From the NCBI RefSeq assembly GCF_006443685.1, contig NZ_VFYP01000001.1, positions 2,046,001 to 2,110,000 on the forward strand: a stretch of DNA of 64,000 bases, given 5' to 3'. The DNA is from Rhizobium glycinendophyticum. Lineage in GTDB: Bacteria > Pseudomonadota > Alphaproteobacteria > Rhizobiales > Rhizobiaceae. Below, piece after piece: positions 61,503 through 64,000 of this stretch; position 1 is the first letter of the stretch; each line of letters begins with the position of its first letter. The position numbers and the translations under genes were made by a program. Below the pieces are notes generated by a model. That model saw only the letters and a program-made list of their open reading frames with translations, searched no databases and was not told the origin of the DNA.

Positions 61503-61910
61503 TCAACGCACGCCGACACGATTGACCGGACCACCGCGGGTACCCGGGGCAACCCCAACGCCCGGAGCGCCAACCCCAGGCGCAACGCCAACGCCCGGGG
61601 CACCGACACCCGGCGCGCCCGCTACAGGCCGGGCTACGCAGCCAACTGGATAGCCTGGTCGCGTGCAATACACCGCTGTTCGCACCGCGGGACGGACAAC
61701 ACAACCTGCGGGGACACCAGGGGAAGTGCAATAGATGACCGCGACGGCCGGGGGGCGAACAACACAGCCCCTGGGTATGCCGACCGCCTTGCAGTATACG
61801 ACGGCGGCGGCAGGCGCTGCAATCACGATCGGTTCTGAAACGGCGAAACCGGATGCAAAGGCGAGCGCGAGGGTTGCGCGGATAAGTACGGCGCGAGGGG
61901 CCATGATCAT
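61503..61910 (-). CDS. Secreted Cys/Pro repeat protein
   Basis: A 135-residue exported protein from an ATG at 61910 (GGAGAAC upstream). A signal peptide (about 1-25) precedes three repeats of about 20 residues, each with the pattern YC-G-P-GCV-RP (for example YCTSPGVPAGCVVRP). The C-terminal 40 residues consist of GAPGVG/VAPGVG elastin-like repeats. The paired cysteines suggest disulfides in the periplasm or outer surface. Function unknown. Confidence 0.75.
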   Translation of the reverse strand: MIMAPRAVLIRATLALAFASGFAVSEPIVIAAPAAAVVYCKAVGIPRGCVVRPPAVAVIYCTSPGVPAGCVVRPAVRTAVYCTRPGYPVGCVARPVAGAPGVGAPGVGVAPGVGAPGVGVAPGTRGGPVNRVGVR

Positions 61911-62080
61911 GTTCTCCAATTCTTCTTGTCGATGTTCGGTGCCTATCAGGGGCATCTGGACGACAAGTATGGACGCGAGTCTTGCGCCCGCACAGGCCAT
62001 GATCATGGGGTAGAGGCGACGGCTCCCCCTCAGTACAGACAGGATCACACAGGCTGCTGCGCAAGGGGACAAGGCTTGCC

Positions 62081-63970
62081 ATGATGATTGATCCAACGGC
62101 ACAAGCAGCAACCTCGGCCCCGATGTCACTGGTCCCGCCAGATCCAGACCTGATCCAACACTTCGGTCGGCTGGTCGATCAATTCGAGAGCCGTATCCTG
62201 CAAAGCCTGCTGTCGGCGCCCCGCTTGGTTGCCGATCTGAGTGCCGCAGGCGCCCGTTTGCCGCTGGCCAATGACTTGCTTGTTCATTTGTTTGCGACCA
62301 GCCTGGTTCTCGTAGTCCTGTATTGCGGCGTTTCTTTCCTTAGCCGTTCACAGCGGCTTGCAGCGGCGCAAGCGCGCATTCCGGTCATCGCCATGTTACG
62401 ACTGACGGCCTGGAGTCTCCTTCCGTTTCTGGTGACCGCGCTGGTGGCGCGCACCCTTCTTCTTTACGGCATGGCCGCTCCGGCGGAACAACATGCACTG
62501 GCGCGTGATATTGTCCTTGCGGTCGTCGTCTGGCTAGCTTCCGTCACCTTCCTCGATCTGGTCTTGCGCCCCGGTATTCCGCACCTTCGTCTCGTCGCAC
62601 TGAACGAACAAGGGGCCCGGCGTGCCTTTTGCTGGGGTGCGGCGCTCCTCGCCTTTGCCCAATTTCAGGCAGCGTTACTCGAGACCATGGCTCTGGCTGG
62701 AATGCCCGTGTCATCGCTGACCCTGATGGCAGGCCTTGCGGCAACGACGCTTCTGGTTTTCGTGTTGCGCCTGCTGAGACGGCTGGGCCATGACGGGCTG
62801 CTGCCGCTCCTGCAGTTTGGCCTCGGCTGGGTCGCAATTCTCGGGGTTCTCCTTTGGATCGCCGGCTGGGTGATGCAGAACATGACGCTGTTCCAAGGCA
62901 TGAAGGGACTGATCGTCGGCATCCTGATCGCACTGGCTTTCGACCGCTCGATCGCGCTCAGTATCATCCTGTCCCGCCGCCCGACGGTGATGCGGCTGTT
63001 GTTCGTCATCCGGGTTGTGGTGGACGCCGTCGTAATCGCTGTCATCCTGCGCGTGGTGGCCGGTTACTGGCTGGTCGGCAGTCTGTCCCTGGTCGATCCG
63101 GCACAATGGCCTGAATATTCCAGACGTCTCAACTTTGCCCTTGTCCTTCTTGTCTTTGCAGCGGGGCTTGCCGCACTCATTCACGCGATCATCGAAGCCC
63201 GCATCATGCCCCAGGAGGCACTCGGCTCTCTGGAAGACCAAGAGCTGCGCCAGGCGCGGGTTTCGACCGTCCTGCCGATCATCCGGTTCTCCCTTCTAGT
63301 GCTCATCGGCGGTGTCTTCTCGCTCGTTGCACTCTCCGCGCTCGGCATCGACACGACGCCGTTGATGGCAGGTGCAGGCATTCTGGGTCTCGCCGTCAGC
63401 CTGGGTTCGCAGGCCCTTGTCAAGGACGTGATTTCCGGCGTCTTCTGGATGCTGGACGATGCCTTCCGTCTTGGCGAAGACGTCGAGATCGACGGCAAGC
63501 CCGGTCGGATCGAACGCATCCAGATCCGCAGCCTGCGGCTGCGCGGCGGCGATGGTCGTCTTCACAGCATTCCCTATGGCCAGATCGAAGTCGTTGCCAG
63601 CCGCAGCCGAAGTTTGGCAACAGCCAGGATCACGATCAGGCTCAGTGAAAGCCCGAGCACCTCGCAGCAGGATCGTCTTCTTCGGCTGGTGGGATCGACG
63701 CTTCGCAGCGAACCTGCCATTCATACGGCGATTGTCGGCAAGATAGTGCTTTGCGAAGTTGTGAACGGTGCAGAGGCGCACGAGCTCGGTCTTAGCTTCA
63801 ATCTATTGCGCGCTTCTGCGCCCGGGGTCCTCTCGCTCATCCCACCCCTCCTCCTTGAGGTCCTTCAGTCCACCAACTTTGCGCTGGCAGGGCGCACGGT
63901 CGACGTTCGTATGGTGGATACGCAGCCCAGCGAGGAGACGGCACTGCAAATAGCAGCGTCTACGCCATGA
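62081..63970 (+). CDS. Mechanosensitive ion channel (MscS family)
   Basis: A 629-residue inner-membrane protein with about ten hydrophobic helices. The MscS pore helix and beta-domain appear near the C-terminus (LMAGAGILGLAVSLGSQALVKDVISG; FRLGEDVEIDGKPGRIERIQIRSL). The N-terminal 380 residues are additional membrane helices, as in the larger MscS/MscM relatives. It releases solutes at hypo-osmotic shock. The next gene begins beyond the right edge. Confidence 0.9.
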   Translation: MMIDPTAQAATSAPMSLVPPDPDLIQHFGRLVDQFESRILQSLLSAPRLVADLSAAGARLPLANDLLVHLFATSLVLVVLYCGVSFLSRSQRLAAAQARIPVIAMLRLTAWSLLPFLVTALVARTLLLYGMAAPAEQHALARDIVLAVVVWLASVTFLDLVLRPGIPHLRLVALNEQGARRAFCWGAALLAFAQFQAALLETMALAGMPVSSLTLMAGLAATTLLVFVLRLLRRLGHDGLLPLLQFGLGWVAILGVLLWIAGWVMQNMTLFQGMKGLIVGILIALAFDRSIALSIILSRRPTVMRLLFVIRVVVDAVVIAVILRVVAGYWLVGSLSLVDPAQWPEYSRRLNFALVLLVFAAGLAALIHAIIEARIMPQEALGSLEDQELRQARVSTVLPIIRFSLLVLIGGVFSLVALSALGIDTTPLMAGAGILGLAVSLGSQALVKDVISGVFWMLDDAFRLGEDVEIDGKPGRIERIQIRSLRLRGGDGRLHSIPYGQIEVVASRSRSLATARITIRLSESPSTSQQDRLLRLVGSTLRSEPAIHTAIVGKIVLCEVVNGAEAHELGLSFNLLRASAPGVLSLIPPLLLEVLQSTNFALAGRTVDVRMVDTQPSEETALQIAASTP

Positions 63971-64000
63971 TCATGGGATGGCGCCATGACGCGACCTGAA

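Noticed and set aside
1..64000. CRISPR array
   Set aside because: No regularly spaced short direct repeats were seen. The GC-rich repeats are dispersed palindromes.

Overview
The window looks like chromosomal DNA of an alphaproteobacterium of the Rhizobiales (Rhizobium/Agrobacterium/Shinella type). The evidence is high GC coding, a conserved rlpA-dacF-tmk-holB-metG-tatD run, entericidin-type lipoproteins, small DUF1127 proteins, a very long UvrB, and the GC-rich palindromic repeats typical of rhizobial intergenic DNA. Species cannot be read from the sequence alone.

Layout. 1-6.1 kb: minus-strand housekeeping operon (rlpA, dacF, tmk, holB, metG, tatD), followed by tRNA-Ser(UGA). 6.7-7.8 kb: a secreted Gly-rich repeat protein and two tandem paralogous ~40-residue membrane proteins. 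7.9-9.3 kb: cobQ (cobyric acid synthase). 10.3-28.1 kb: the main theme, a corrinoid-dependent methyl-transfer locus for a quaternary amine, most likely glycine betaine. It holds an ABC importer (binding protein, permease, ATPase), a betaine-homocysteine methyltransferase-like enzyme behind a 10-2-10 palindrome, a non-pyrrolysine MttB-family methyltransferase divergent from a corrinoid protein, a DUF1638 protein, a MetV/MetF pair, a methyl-THF:corrinoid methyltransferase, and a 2Fe-2S/ASKHA reductive activator. A BrnT/BrnA toxin-antitoxin pair sits inside the last block. Proposed flow (inference): import betaine, demethylate it onto Co(I) corrinoid, move the methyl to THF, oxidise it through MetVF, and recharge oxidised cobalt with the ASKHA protein, possibly fed by the nearby 8Fe-type ferredoxin.

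28.1-30.3 kb: an AT-richer islet with one gene, a 599-residue reverse transcriptase with a YMDD motif and a long helical C-terminus that is neither a group II maturase nor an obvious retron. 30.4-37.6 kb: regulators and small enzymes (NQO-like reductase, MocR/PPOX pair, ArsR/SRPBCC pair, thioesterase, LysR, two DUF1127 proteins, GlxA/GbdR-like AraC regulator). 37.6-39.6 kb: repeats, an orphan ParD with a truncated ParE, and an unrecognised anchored protein. 39.6-48.2 kb: TauE/SafE permease, envelope proteins, MCP, thioesterase, DMT protein, GGDEF-EAL protein and a membrane protein of uncertain family.

48.5-51.5 kb: uvrB with two intergenic-type repeats read in frame in its C-terminal tail. 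52.0-53.5 kb: an AT-rich gene for a RelA/SpoT synthetase domain fused to TPRs. 53.5-54.7 kb: a gene-poor stretch bounded by 41-bp inverted repeats. 54.8-64 kb: a Cys-rich protein, a J-domain protein, cspA, dusA, an integrase relic, a LuxR-type two-component system, a Cys/Pro repeat protein and an MscS channel.

The most notable items are the aerobic-type corrinoid betaine module, the lone reverse transcriptase, the RelA/SpoT-TPR gene, and the repeats absorbed into UvrB.
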